In this document: positions 7,834-16,286 of the stretch, in pieces | How positions within the stretch are numbered: the stretch's first letter is position 1 | How the letters are laid out: every line of letters begins with the position of its first letter | Assembly (NCBI RefSeq): GCF_014522265.1 | Contig: NZ_CP017024.1 | Location: 531,501-595,500, forward strand | DNA length: 64,000 nucleotides | Direction: 5' to 3' | Source: Pseudomonas oryzihabitans | GTDB lineage: Bacteria; Pseudomonadota; Gammaproteobacteria; Pseudomonadales; Pseudomonadaceae | Program-made: the position numbers and the translations under genes | The notes under the pieces: generated by a model | Database searches by the model: none | The model's input: the letters and a program-made list of their open reading frames with translations, nothing else | Told to the model about the DNA's origin: nothing

Positions 7834-8929
7834 TTAAACGCCCTGCTTGAGGCTGGCTTCGAGGTATTCGTCCAGATCGCCGTCGAGCACCTTGTCGCAG
7901 TCGCTGCGTTCCACGCCGGTGCGCAGATCCTTGATCCGCGAGGCGTCGAGCACATAGGAACGGATCTGGTGGCCCCAGCCGATATCGGACTTGGAATCCT
8001 CCAGGGCCTGGGACGCGGCGTTGCGCTTCTGCATCTCCAGCTCGTACAACTTGGCCCGCAGCATCTTCATGGCGGTGTCCTTGTTGGCGTGCTGGGAGCG
8101 TTCGTTCTGGCAGGCCACCACGGTGTTGGTGGGCACGTGGGTGATCCGCACCGCTGAGTCGGTGGTGTTCACGTGCTGACCGCCGGCGCCCGAGGAGCGG
8201 TAGGTGTCGACGCGCAGATCCGAGGGGTTGATCTCGATGTCGATGTTGTCATCGATTTCGGGCGAGACGAACACCGCGGTAAAGGAGGTGTGGCGACGGT
8301 TGCCCGAGTCGAAGGGACTCTTGCGCACCAGGCGGTGCACGCCGATCTCGGTGCGCAGCCAGCCGAAGGCGTATTCGCCCTTGATGTGCACGGTGGCGCC
8401 CTTGATGCCGGCGACCTCGCCTTCGGACAATTCGACGATCTCGGCGCTGAAGCCGTGCTGGTCGGCCCAGCGCAGGTACATGCGCAGCAGCATGTTGGCC
8501 CAGTCCTGGGCCTCGGTGCCGCCGGAGCCGGCCTGGATGTCCAGGTAGCAGTTGTTGGGGTCCATCTCGCCGCTGAACATGCGGCGGAATTCCAGCTTCT
8601 CGAGGATGCCGCGCAGGCGCTCCACCTCGGCCGCCACGTCATCGACGGCGCCCTGGTCTTCCTCTTCGGCAGCCATTTCCAGCAGGTCGGTGGCATCGGC
8701 CAGGCCGCCGTTCAGCTCGTCCAGGGTACCGACCACCTGGGCCAGCAGGGCGCGCTCGCGGCCAAGATTCTGGGCGTACTCGGGCTTGTTCCAGACAGCG
8801 GGATCTTCGAGCTCGCGCTCGACTTCGACCAGACGATCCTTCTTCAGATCGTAGTCAAAGATACCCCCGAATGGTCTCGGTGCGGCTGGAGAGGTCCTTG
8901 ATGCTGGTGACGATCGGGTTGATTTCCAT
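7834..8929 (-). CDS. prfB: Peptide chain release factor 2, programmed +1 frameshift
   Basis: RF2 recognises UAA and UGA and releases the finished peptide. The zero frame starts at ATG 8929 ([15 protein letters not shown]) and hits an in-frame TGA at 8857-8855 after 24 codons. The site reads CGG GGG TAT CTT TGA C, the classic RF2 autoregulatory slippery site: an SD-like GGGGG three bases before CTT-TGA-C. Skipping T8857 continues as GAC TAC GAT to the stop at 7834, giving 364 residues. The main frame shows SPF in 'RKSPFDSG' (stop-codon recognition) and GGQ in '[18 protein letters not shown]' (peptidyl-tRNA hydrolysis). Automatic callers may start it falsely inside the shifted frame. Confidence 0.97.
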
Positions 8930-9029
8930 GGGGGAAACACTCGCGAGAAAAGCTGTGGAAAAGCTCGCGAGTATAACCCAATCGGCGGCGAAACTCAGAG
9001 TGCGAAGGGGATTCGCCGCCGGCGGGAGC

Positions 9030-10652
9030 TCAATCGGCGTCGAGATCGCGGTGGCGGGTTTCCGGCAGGCACAGCAGCCCCACCACCAGGCTGACACCGG
9101 TCACCAGCACCGGGTACCAGAGGCCGTAGAAGATGTCGCCGGTATAGACCACCAGGGCAAAGGACACCGTCGGCAGGAAGCCGCCGAACCAGCCGTTGCC
9201 GATGTGGTACGGCAGCGACATGGAGGTATAGCGGATGCGCGTGGGGAACAGCTCCACCATCAGCGCCGCCAGGGGTCCGTAGCAGAGGGTGGCGATCAGG
9301 ATCAGGGCGAAGATCACCGCCACCACCATGGGCTTGTTGACCTGGGCCGCATCGGCCTTGGCCGGATAGCCGGCGGCCTGTACCGCCGCGCGCAGGGCCG
9401 GTTCGTCGAAGCCGACGATGACCTTGTCGCCGACGTTGACCTGCACCGCGTCCCCCGGTGCCGCCGCCACGCTGCGGTAGGGCAGCCCGCTCTTGGCCAG
9501 CAGCGTCTTGACCCTATCGCAGGGGCTGTCGAAGCGCGCCTTGCCCACCGGGTCGAACTGGAAGGTGCAGGTGGCCGGGTCGGCGGTCACCACGATGGGC
9601 GCCTGCTGACTGGCCTGGTAGATCTGCGGATTGGCGTAGTGGGTCAGGGCCTTGAACAGCGGGAAGTAGAGCACCGTGGCCAGCAGCAGCCCCAGCATCA
9701 GGATCGGCTTGCGCCCGACCTTGTCCGACAGCCAGCCGGCGATGACGAAGAAGGGGGCGCCCAGGATCACGCTGATGATCAGCAGGTTGTTGGCCAGCAC
9801 CGGGTCGAGCTTGAGGGTCTGGGTGAGAAAGAACATCACATAGAACTGCGACAGGTAGAAGGTCACCGCCTGGCCGCCGTTGATGCTGAACAGCGCGATC
9901 AGCACGACCTTGAGATTGCTCCAGTTGGTGAAGGAGTCGCGGATCGGTGCCTTGCTCTGCTTGCCCTCGGCCTTCATGCGCAGGAAGGCGGGCGACTCGT
10001 GCATGGACATGCGGATCCAGGTGGAGATGGCCAGCAGGAAGATCGACAGCAGGAACGGCAGGCGCCAGCCCCAGACCTCGAACTGGTCGCCGGTCAGGTA
10101 GCGGCAGACCAGGATCACCACCAGCGACAGCAACAGCCCCAGGGTCGCGGTGGATTGCAGCCAGCTGGTGTGGGCGCCGCGCTTGCCGGGCGGCGCATGC
10201 TCGGCGATGTAGGTGGCGGCACCGCCGTATTCCCCGCCCAGGGCCAGGCCCTGCAGCAGGCGCAGCACCACCAGGATGATGGGCGCGGCCACGCCGATGC
10301 TGGCGTAAGTGGGCAACAGACCGACGCCAAAGGTGGCGATGCCCATGAGGATGATGGTGGCGAGAAAGGTGTACTTGCGGCCGACCAGATCGCCCAGGCG
10401 TCCGAACAGCAGGGCGCCGAAGGGTCGCACCACGAAGCCGGCGGCAAAGGCCAGCAGGGCGAAGATGAAGGCGGTGGTGTCGTTGACGCCGGCAAAGAAC
10501 TGCTTGCTGATCACCGCCGCCAGGGCGCCATAGAGAAAGAAGTCATACCACTCGAAGACGGTCCCCAGGGACGAGGCAAAGATCACCTTGCGCTCTTCGC
10601 GGCGACTGCTGGCCGCGCTGGGTTGTACCCGGGGTTGGGCATAGTCGGACAT
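9030..10652 (-). CDS. MHS-family MFS transporter with large periplasmic insertion
   Basis: 540-residue inner-membrane proton symporter of the metabolite:H+ symporter group (relatives carry alpha-ketoglutarate, shikimate, citrate or proline/betaine). Family marks are 'GTVFEWYDFFLYG' in helix 1, 'GRLGDLVGRKYT' between helices 2 and 3, and 'GLALGGEYGGAATYIAEH' in helix 4-5. Usual members have about 430-450 residues; here a segment of about 100 residues (340-440) sits between helix 8 and helix 9, with Cys362 and Cys378 that could pair. The substrate is unknown. It is separated by 109 bp from the GMC oxidoreductase on the same strand and may serve it. Confidence 0.9.
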   Translation of the reverse strand: MSDYAQPRVQPSAASSRREERKVIFASSLGTVFEWYDFFLYGALAAVISKQFFAGVNDTTAFIFALLAFAAGFVVRPFGALLFGRLGDLVGRKYTFLATIILMGIATFGVGLLPTYASIGVAAPIILVVLRLLQGLALGGEYGGAATYIAEHAPPGKRGAHTSWLQSTATLGLLLSLVVILVCRYLTGDQFEVWGWRLPFLLSIFLLAISTWIRMSMHESPAFLRMKAEGKQSKAPIRDSFTNWSNLKVVLIALFSINGGQAVTFYLSQFYVMFFLTQTLKLDPVLANNLLIISVILGAPFFVIAGWLSDKVGRKPILMLGLLLATVLYFPLFKALTHYANPQIYQASQQAPIVVTADPATCTFQFDPVGKARFDSPCDRVKTLLAKSGLPYRSVAAAPGDAVQVNVGDKVIVGFDEPALRAAVQAAGYPAKADAAQVNKPMVVAVIFALILIATLCYGPLAALMVELFPTRIRYTSMSLPYHIGNGWFGGFLPTVSFALVVYTGDIFYGLWYPVLVTGVSLVVGLLCLPETRHRDLDAD

Positions 10653-10761
10653 CGCACGTTCTCCTGACCCGGGATCGCCGGGCTGATTGTTGTTATGGGC
10701 GACAGCTACTACGGTGGAAACGGCGGGAGGCCCCGCCGTCGGTGAAACCGGATGGACGCGT

Positions 10762-12435
10762 CTAGGCAGCGGAGACCGCGCTGGCCCTGGCGATCGCGGC
10801 GGGCAACTCGTGGCGGCCCTGTTCGCGGGCCTCGGCCAGCATGAAGGTGGCCGCCTGCTCGGCGATCATCAGGGTCGGCGAGCAGCTGTTGCCCGAGACC
10901 AGGGTCGGCATGATGGAGGCGTCGGCCACCCGCAGCCCCGGGATGCCATGTACCCGCAGGCGCGCATCGACCACGGCGTCGGCGTCCTGGCCCATGCGGC
11001 AGGTGCCGGACGGATGGAAGATGGTGGTGCCTATGGCTCCTGCGGCCTGCTGCAACTCCGCTTCGCTCTGGTAGGCCGGTCCCGGCAGATATTCCTCGGG
11101 CCGATAGGCGGCCAGGGCCGGGGCGGCGACGAGGCGCCGGGTCAGGCGGATGGCATCGGCGGCCACCCTGAGATCCTCCGGTGCGCTGAGATAGCGCGGC
11201 TGGATCAGCGGCGCGGCCAGCGGGTCGGCGCTGCGGATGCTCACCTGGCCACGACTGGCCGGGCGCAGGTTGCACACCGAGGCGGTAAAGGCGGGAAAGC
11301 CGTGTAGCGGCTCGCCGAAGCGCTCCAGCGACAGCGGCTGCACGTGGTATTGCAGATTGGCCGAGGGCTGCGCCGGATCGGAGCGGGCGAAGGCGCCCAG
11401 CTGACTCGGCGCCATGGCCAGGGGACCACTGCGCTTCCAGAGGTATTCCAGGCCCATGCCCAGCTTGCCCCAGAGACTGCCGGCCAGGGCATTGAGGGTC
11501 GGCACGCCGTGCACCCGATAGATCAGCCGCAGTTGCAGGTGATCCTGCAGATTGCCGCCCACCCCTTCCAGCCGGTGCCGGACACCGATACCCAGGCCTT
11601 CGAGCAGACCGCGCGGACCGATGCCGGAGCGCTGCAACAGGGTCGGCGAGCCGATGGCGCCGGCGCAGAGCACGATCTCCCGCCGCGCCACCAGGCGCTG
11701 GGGTTCGGCCTGGCCCGGCAACCGCGCCAGCACCGCCCGTGCCCTGCCCTCCTCCAGCAGCACCCGCTCCACCTGCACACCGGTCAGCACCTGCAGGTTG
11801 GCGCGCTGACGGATGGGTTTGAGAAAGGCCTTGGCGGCATTCCAACGCACGCCATTGCGCTGATTGACCTGGAAGTAGCCGCAGCCTTCGTTGTCGCCGG
11901 TGTTGAAGTCTTCCACCGGCGCGATACCGGTTTCGCCCGCGGCACTGCGAAAGGCGTCGAGCAGCGTCCAGTGCAGACGCTGCCGCTCGACCCGCCATTC
12001 GCCCCCGGCACCATGAAAGGCCGAGGCGCCATCGCAATGATCTTCCATGCGCTTGAACAGCGGCAGCACGTCCTGCCAGCCCCAGCCGGGATTGCCGGCG
12101 GCGGCCCAGCCGTCATAGTCGCGGGCCTGGCCGCGCATGTAGATCATGCCGTTGATGGAGGAGCAGCCGCCCAGCACCCGCCCGCGAGGATAGTTGAGCG
12201 CGCGGCCACCCAGACCCGCTTCCACCTCGGTCTTGAAGCACCAGTCGGTGCGTGGATTGCCGATGCAGAACAGATAGCCGACGGGGATGTGGATCCAGGG
12301 ATGGTTGTCACGGCCGCCGGCTTCTAGCAGCAGCACACGATGACTCGGATCGGCGGACAGCCGATTGGCCAGCAGGCAGCCGGCCGGACCGGCGCCGACG
12401 ATGATGAAGTCATATTCCGCAGCAGGACCGGGCAT
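10762..12435 (-). CDS. GMC family FAD oxidoreductase (choline dehydrogenase-like)
   Basis: 557-residue FAD-dependent alcohol dehydrogenase. The Rossmann dinucleotide motif 'IIVGAGPAGCLLANRL' lies near residue 10, an acidic 'LLLEAGG' strand end follows, and the GMC signature 'GCSSINGMIYMRGQ' is near 85. C-terminal catalytic residues are the His in 'HPSGTCRMG' and the Asn in 'LVSGNSCSPTLMIAEQ'. It may oxidise a small alcohol such as choline, an aliphatic or a polyol; no betaine genes are adjacent. The start is at 12435, preceded by GAGGGAA; 37 additional in-frame codons upstream overlap the promoter region. A LysR gene is divergent. Confidence 0.92.
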   Translation of the reverse strand: MPGPAAEYDFIIVGAGPAGCLLANRLSADPSHRVLLLEAGGRDNHPWIHIPVGYLFCIGNPRTDWCFKTEVEAGLGGRALNYPRGRVLGGCSSINGMIYMRGQARDYDGWAAAGNPGWGWQDVLPLFKRMEDHCDGASAFHGAGGEWRVERQRLHWTLLDAFRSAAGETGIAPVEDFNTGDNEGCGYFQVNQRNGVRWNAAKAFLKPIRQRANLQVLTGVQVERVLLEEGRARAVLARLPGQAEPQRLVARREIVLCAGAIGSPTLLQRSGIGPRGLLEGLGIGVRHRLEGVGGNLQDHLQLRLIYRVHGVPTLNALAGSLWGKLGMGLEYLWKRSGPLAMAPSQLGAFARSDPAQPSANLQYHVQPLSLERFGEPLHGFPAFTASVCNLRPASRGQVSIRSADPLAAPLIQPRYLSAPEDLRVAADAIRLTRRLVAAPALAAYRPEEYLPGPAYQSEAELQQAAGAIGTTIFHPSGTCRMGQDADAVVDARLRVHGIPGLRVADASIMPTLVSGNSCSPTLMIAEQAATFMLAEAREQGRHELPAAIARASAVSAA

Positions 12436-12518
12436 GACGTTCCCTCGCTTTTTTGTTGTTGTGGTCCCTATCCTAGTGTCGTCATCCGCGAACAACAGTC
12501 GCAGAAAACGGGCAACGG

Positions 12519-12536
12519 CTGTGCATTTCTGAACAG
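12519..12536. promoter_or_regulatory. Candidate LysR operator in divergent promoter
   Basis: In the 146-bp gap between the GMC oxidoreductase and the lysR-type gene there is CTGT-N10-ACAG, an interrupted palindrome that contains a T-N11-A core typical of LysR-type binding sites. The spacing is wrong for a LexA box (N8). The location is right for autoregulation plus control of the divergent oxidoreductase. Confidence 0.3.
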
Positions 12537-12581
12537 TGACCAGCAAGCGGCCCGGCAGACAGGCCTAGACGAGGAAAAGGG

Positions 12582-13484
12582 ATGTTCGACTGGAACGATC
12601 TGCGGGTTTTTCTGGAGGTCCAGCGCCATGGTCGCCTGCTCACCGCCGCTCGCAGTCTGGGCGTCAGTCATGCGACCGTCGCCCGCCACCTGGAGGCCCT
12701 GGAGCGCGCCCTGGGCAGCCAGCTGCTGGTGCAGCAGGCCAGCGGCTATCAGCTCACCCCGGCCGGTCAGGCGCTGCTCGCGCATGCCCAGGCGATGGAA
12801 GAAGCCGCATTGCTGGCCCAGGAGGCGGTAACCCAGCGCCTCAATCCGCTGGGCCAGGTGCGGGTCGGAGTGACCGAGGGCCTGGGCACCGGCTTTCTCG
12901 CCCAGCGCCTGGGGGCGCTGCTGCGCGACTATCCCGGGCTGGAAGTGGAGCTGGTGTCGGTGCCACGCTTCGTCAGCGTCACCAACCGCGAGGCGGACAT
13001 CGCCATCACCCTGGAAAGACCCACCGCCGAAGGCCTGATCGGCCGGCGGCTGACGCCCTATCGCCTGAGGTTCTATGCCAGTCGCGCCTATCTGGATCGG
13101 GCACCCGCGCTGGACGCCCAGGCCGATCTCGGCGAGCAGACCTTCATCGGCTACGTCGATGACCTGCTGTACACCCGCGAACTGCAATTCATCCAGGGCC
13201 TCTGCCCCGAGCCACGCATCGTCTTTCGCAGCACCAGTGTCATCGCCCAGCGCGAAGCGGCCTGTGCCGGCATCGGCATCGCGGTGTTGCCCTGCTATCT
13301 GGTGGGCCAGAACACCCCCTTGGAGGGCGTGCTCCCGGAGCGGTCCTTCACCCGCGAGTATTGGATCTCGACCCACCGGGAGCTGCACCGCTCAGCGCGC
13401 CTGCGCGTGGTCTGGGATTTCCTGCTGCAGCTCTGCGCGGCGGAGCGGAGCGTCCTGCTGGGCGAGGAACGCCCGCTCGCCTAG
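12582..13484 (+). CDS. LysR family transcriptional regulator
   Basis: 300 residues, standard for the family. The N-terminal winged helix-turn-helix (about 1-60: 'DLRVFLEVQRHGRLLTAARSLG', 'SHATVARHLEALERALG') is followed by an effector-binding domain (about 90-290) including 'QVRVGVTEGLGTGFLAQRL'. It reads divergently from the GMC oxidoreductase gene, a common arrangement in which the regulator controls its divergent neighbour and itself. The effector is unknown. ATG 12582 has GAGGAAAAGGG upstream. Confidence 0.93.
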   Translation: MFDWNDLRVFLEVQRHGRLLTAARSLGVSHATVARHLEALERALGSQLLVQQASGYQLTPAGQALLAHAQAMEEAALLAQEAVTQRLNPLGQVRVGVTEGLGTGFLAQRLGALLRDYPGLEVELVSVPRFVSVTNREADIAITLERPTAEGLIGRRLTPYRLRFYASRAYLDRAPALDAQADLGEQTFIGYVDDLLYTRELQFIQGLCPEPRIVFRSTSVIAQREAACAGIGIAVLPCYLVGQNTPLEGVLPERSFTREYWISTHRELHRSARLRVVWDFLLQLCAAERSVLLGEERPLA

Positions 13485-13487
13485 TCG

Positions 13488-14183
13488 TCAGACCGCCGCG
13501 GCCTCGCGTTCCAGCTCGGCGCGCAAGCCGGGTTCCAGGCGCAGCTGACGCGCCAGCTCGTCCAGGTAGGCCTTTTCCATGTATTGCTGATCGTCGATCA
13601 GCATCAGGCTGGCCAGGTACATCTCGGCGGCCATCTCGGGCGTTTCTGCGGCGGCGGCGACCTTGGCCGGATCCAGCGGCTGCTCCAGTTCGCGCTGCAG
13701 CCAGCTGCGCAACTCGGGATCGTTGTCCAGCTTGGCCATCTCGGCCTCGATCGCCTGGCGCTCCTGGTCATCGACGTGACCATCGGCCTTGGCAGCCGCG
13801 ATCAGGGCGATCAGCACCGCCCGGCCATGGGCCTCGGCTTCGTGCTCCGGTACCCGATCCACGGTACGCGGCTCGACGGCCGCCGTCCCCTGGGCCTGAT
13901 TGGCCTGCCAGGACTGATAGGCCTTGTAGGCCACCATGCCGAGGGCCGCCAGACCGCCATAGCCGACCGCCTTGCCACCCATGGCGCGACCGCGCTTGCT
14001 GCCCAGCAGCGCGGTCAGGGCCCCGGCCGCCAGGCCGCTGTTGCCCAGTCCGGAGAGCAGACCACCCAGGGAATCCTTGCCGGTGGACGCCGTGCCGGGC
14101 CGGGGGGCCGAGTGACCGGTCTTCTTGGCCAGCGCCTGCTGGCCCGCCTTGAGCAGTTGATCAAGCAAACCGCGGGTGTTCAT
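13488..14183 (-). CDS. DUF533/TerB-like protein (YebE family)
   Basis: 231-residue protein. The N-terminal part is flexible and rich in Gly, Ala and Lys. A short hydrophobic stretch ('GKAVGYGGLAALGMVAYKAY', about 75-95) may anchor it in the inner membrane. The C-terminal half is a TerB-like helical domain with 'AHGRAVLIALIAAAKADGHVDDQERQAI', an EF-hand-like acidic loop typical of DUF533. The biochemical role is unknown; the E. coli relative YebE is an envelope-stress gene. It is convergent with the LysR gene, with only 3 bp between their stops. Confidence 0.87.
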   Translation of the reverse strand: MNTRGLLDQLLKAGQQALAKKTGHSAPRPGTASTGKDSLGGLLSGLGNSGLAAGALTALLGSKRGRAMGGKAVGYGGLAALGMVAYKAYQSWQANQAQGTAAVEPRTVDRVPEHEAEAHGRAVLIALIAAAKADGHVDDQERQAIEAEMAKLDNDPELRSWLQRELEQPLDPAKVAAAAETPEMAAEMYLASLMLIDDQQYMEKAYLDELARQLRLEPGLRAELEREAAAV

Positions 14184-14374
14184 GGATGACCTCCACAGAG
14201 TCAGGATTCAGCCCTTTAGGACCACTGGCCACGCCGTCTGGCTCCCGCCACCTGCTTACCGGATGTTGCCGGGGTCGCCGTCGCGACCAGCCGGTCGATA
14301 CAAAATATTGCTGACCGCGGACCGCCCACGGCGCTACTCTTGCGCCTTCCCCCTGCAGTTGCCGGAGACACCCC

Positions 14375-14845
14375 ATGCGCTCGCGTCTGGCTGTGCTGTT
14401 CGCGCTTTCGCTCGCCCTCACCGCCGGCCAGGTTCAGGCCGCCGCCGAGGACGCACGCCTCATCGCCAATCGCTACCTCGATGCCTGGAACGATCACGAT
14501 GCCGAGGCCGCCAGCGCCCTGCTCGATCCCAAGGTGCAGTATTTCGACAGTGGCGCCGCCACCACCGAGACCAGCCGCACCCAGGCCCGCGACCGGATCG
14601 TCAAGGTCACCCTCAAGGCCGTCCCGGATCTGCAGGTGAAGATGGTGCACAAGCCGGTCATCGGCCCACGCAGCATTGCCTTCGAATGGGAACTGACCGG
14701 CAACCGCGTCACCGCCACCGGCAAGCAACCGGTCAAGATCCGCGGCGCCAGCATCATGAAGATCCGCGACGGCCGCATCTGGTACCTGGGCGACTACTAC
14801 GACAGCGACGCCCTGGAGGCGATGCTGCGCCCGGCCAAGTCCTGA
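14375..14845 (+). CDS. Secreted NTF2/SnoaL-like protein
   Basis: 156 residues with a clear Sec signal peptide (MRSRLAVLFALSLALTAG..., predicted cut after 'VQAAA' near residue 24). The mature part has an NTF2-like cone fold: 'ANRYLDAWNDHDAEAASALLDPKVQYFDSG', 'RIVKVTLKAVPDLQVKMVHK' and the final strand 'IRGASIMKIRDGRIWYLGDYYD'. SnoaL-like proteins bind small hydrophobic ligands or act as cyclases, but the ligand is not predictable. It probably acts in the periplasm. It stands alone, convergent with the reductase downstream. Confidence 0.82.
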   Translation: MRSRLAVLFALSLALTAGQVQAAAEDARLIANRYLDAWNDHDAEAASALLDPKVQYFDSGAATTETSRTQARDRIVKVTLKAVPDLQVKMVHKPVIGPRSIAFEWELTGNRVTATGKQPVKIRGASIMKIRDGRIWYLGDYYDSDALEAMLRPAKS

Positions 14846-14884
14846 ACCGGGGAGCCATCCGCGCGGATGGCTCCGTCCCGCGCC

Positions 14885-15988
14885 CTATTCTTCCCCGAAC
14901 GGCTTGCGCAGCGGCGTATCCCGGTGCGCGGCGCGCACGTACTGCGGCGGCCAGGAGACCTTTTCGCGCAGGGCCTCGGCGGCATTCAGCGGCCAGTAGG
15001 GATCGCGCAGCAGTTCGCGGGCCAGCAGCACCAGGTCGGCCTGACCGGTGCGCAGCACGTGCTCGGCCTGGGCAGCGTCGGTGATCATGCCCACCGCGCC
15101 ACTGGGAATCCCGGCCTCCTTGCGCACCCGCTCGGCGAACTGGGTCTGGTAGCCGGGCCCGGTGGGAATGTCGGCCTGGGCCGCGGTACCGCCGGAAGAG
15201 ACGTCGATCAGGTCGACGCCCAGGGTCTTCAGTCGCCGCGCCAGCTCCACCGTCTCGTCGACGTCCCAGCCGTCTTCCACCCAGTCGGTGGCCGAGACCC
15301 GCACGAACAGCGGCAACTCTTCCGGCCAGACCGCCCGCACATCGGCGGTCACTTCCAGCAGCAAGCGAATGCGATTTTCGAAATTGCCGCCGTAGTCGTC
15401 CTCTCGACGGTTGGAGAGCGGCGAGAGGAACTGGTGCAGCAGGTAGCCGTGGGCGGCATGGATCTCGGCCACCTTGAAACCGGCCGCCAGGGCCCGCTCG
15501 GCGGTGTCCACGAAAGCCCGACGGATGCTGGCGATATTGTCGCGATCCACCGCCGTGGGCCGGGTGTGCTGGGGATCGAAGGCGATGGCCGAGGGCGCCA
15601 CCGGCACCCAGCCGCCTTCGGCGATGGGCACGCTGCCGTGCTTGCCGAGCCAGGGTTGCCAGGTGCTGGCCTTGCGGCCGGCATGGGCCAGCTGGATGCC
15701 GGCGACGCTGCCCTGTCCCTCGATGAACTGGGTGATCCGCCGCAAGGGCTCGATCTGCTCGTCCTTCCACAGCCCCAGGTCCTGGGGCGTGATGCGCCCA
15801 TCGGCGGTGACCGCGGTGGCCTCGAAGATCACCAGACCAGCGCCACCGGTGGCGCGACTGCCGAGATGGACCAGGTGCCAGTCGTTGGCGAAGCCGTCTT
15901 CGCTGGAGTACTGGCACATCGGGGAGACCACCACGCGATTGGGCAGGGTCAGCTGACGCAGGGTCAGGGGCTGGAACAGGAGACTCAT
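14885..15988 (-). CDS. NADH:flavin oxidoreductase, old yellow enzyme (XenA/YqjM-like)
   Basis: 367-residue FMN-dependent ene-reductase with a TIM barrel. Features of the XenA/YqjM (thermophilic-like) subgroup are visible: the FMN-tuning Cys in 'VVSPMCQYSSEDG' near residue 25, 'QLAHAGRKAS' near 100, the substrate-anion His pair in 'HAAHGYLLHQFLSP' near 175, and 'NRREDDYGGNFENRIRLLLE'. These enzymes reduce activated C=C bonds and nitro compounds using NAD(P)H. It ends 40 bp from the NTF2-like gene, facing it. The symbol xenA is possible but I do not assign it without a tree. Confidence 0.92.
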   Translation of the reverse strand: MSLLFQPLTLRQLTLPNRVVVSPMCQYSSEDGFANDWHLVHLGSRATGGAGLVIFEATAVTADGRITPQDLGLWKDEQIEPLRRITQFIEGQGSVAGIQLAHAGRKASTWQPWLGKHGSVPIAEGGWVPVAPSAIAFDPQHTRPTAVDRDNIASIRRAFVDTAERALAAGFKVAEIHAAHGYLLHQFLSPLSNRREDDYGGNFENRIRLLLEVTADVRAVWPEELPLFVRVSATDWVEDGWDVDETVELARRLKTLGVDLIDVSSGGTAAQADIPTGPGYQTQFAERVRKEAGIPSGAVGMITDAAQAEHVLRTGQADLVLLARELLRDPYWPLNAAEALREKVSWPPQYVRAAHRDTPLRKPFGEE

Positions 15989-16057
15989 GGCGGACCTCGT
16001 CTAGTCGGGATGCACGGTATTGGAGTGCTACCAACCAGAATAGATCGCCGATCCGAC

Positions 16058-16286
16058 AGGACTCGTCTGAAAAGTCGCCGAGCGAAGGTCAGGCAAGGCG
16101 CAACGACCAACGGGAGTAACAGCCAACGGCTGGCCCGGAGGGTGAGCGCCAGCGAATCAAATCAGCGGGGAAGCGGATCGGACTCGCGCTCGAGTTTACG
16201 AGGGGTAAATGAGCATTCCGATCGGGCTGGCGAAACAGCTGATTTTTAACGCATCGCCAAGCGCAGGCACTTTTCAAACGAGCCCT
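16058..16286. repeat. IR-flanked intergenic element, copy D (inverted)
   Basis: 229-bp member in the opposite orientation, with terminal inverted repeats AGGACTCGTCTGAAAAGT and its partner ACTTTTCAAACGAGCCCT (16 of 18 pair). The central TTTACGAGGGGTAAATGAGCAT is the reverse complement of the core in copies A-C. It fills the gap between the reductase and recJ, and its right end overlaps the recJ stop codon. Relative to A and B it carries an extra CTCGAGCGCGAGTCCGAT arm, which copy C shares in part. Confidence 0.8.

Noticed and set aside
7834..8940. prfB as a single-frame gene starting at 8940
   Set aside because: That start gives a nonsense N-terminus (MFPPWKST); the true N-terminus is in the other frame, joined by programmed frameshifting.
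8871..10667. 598-codon plus-strand open frame opposite the MHS transporter
   Set aside because: Gln/His/Gly-rich shadow with no membrane segments or motif.
12519..12536. LexA box
   Set aside because: CTGT-N10-ACAG has the wrong spacing for LexA (N8).
16058..16286. Insertion sequence or transposase remnant
   Set aside because: No open frame of transposase type and no target duplication seen; better described as a non-coding IR-flanked element.
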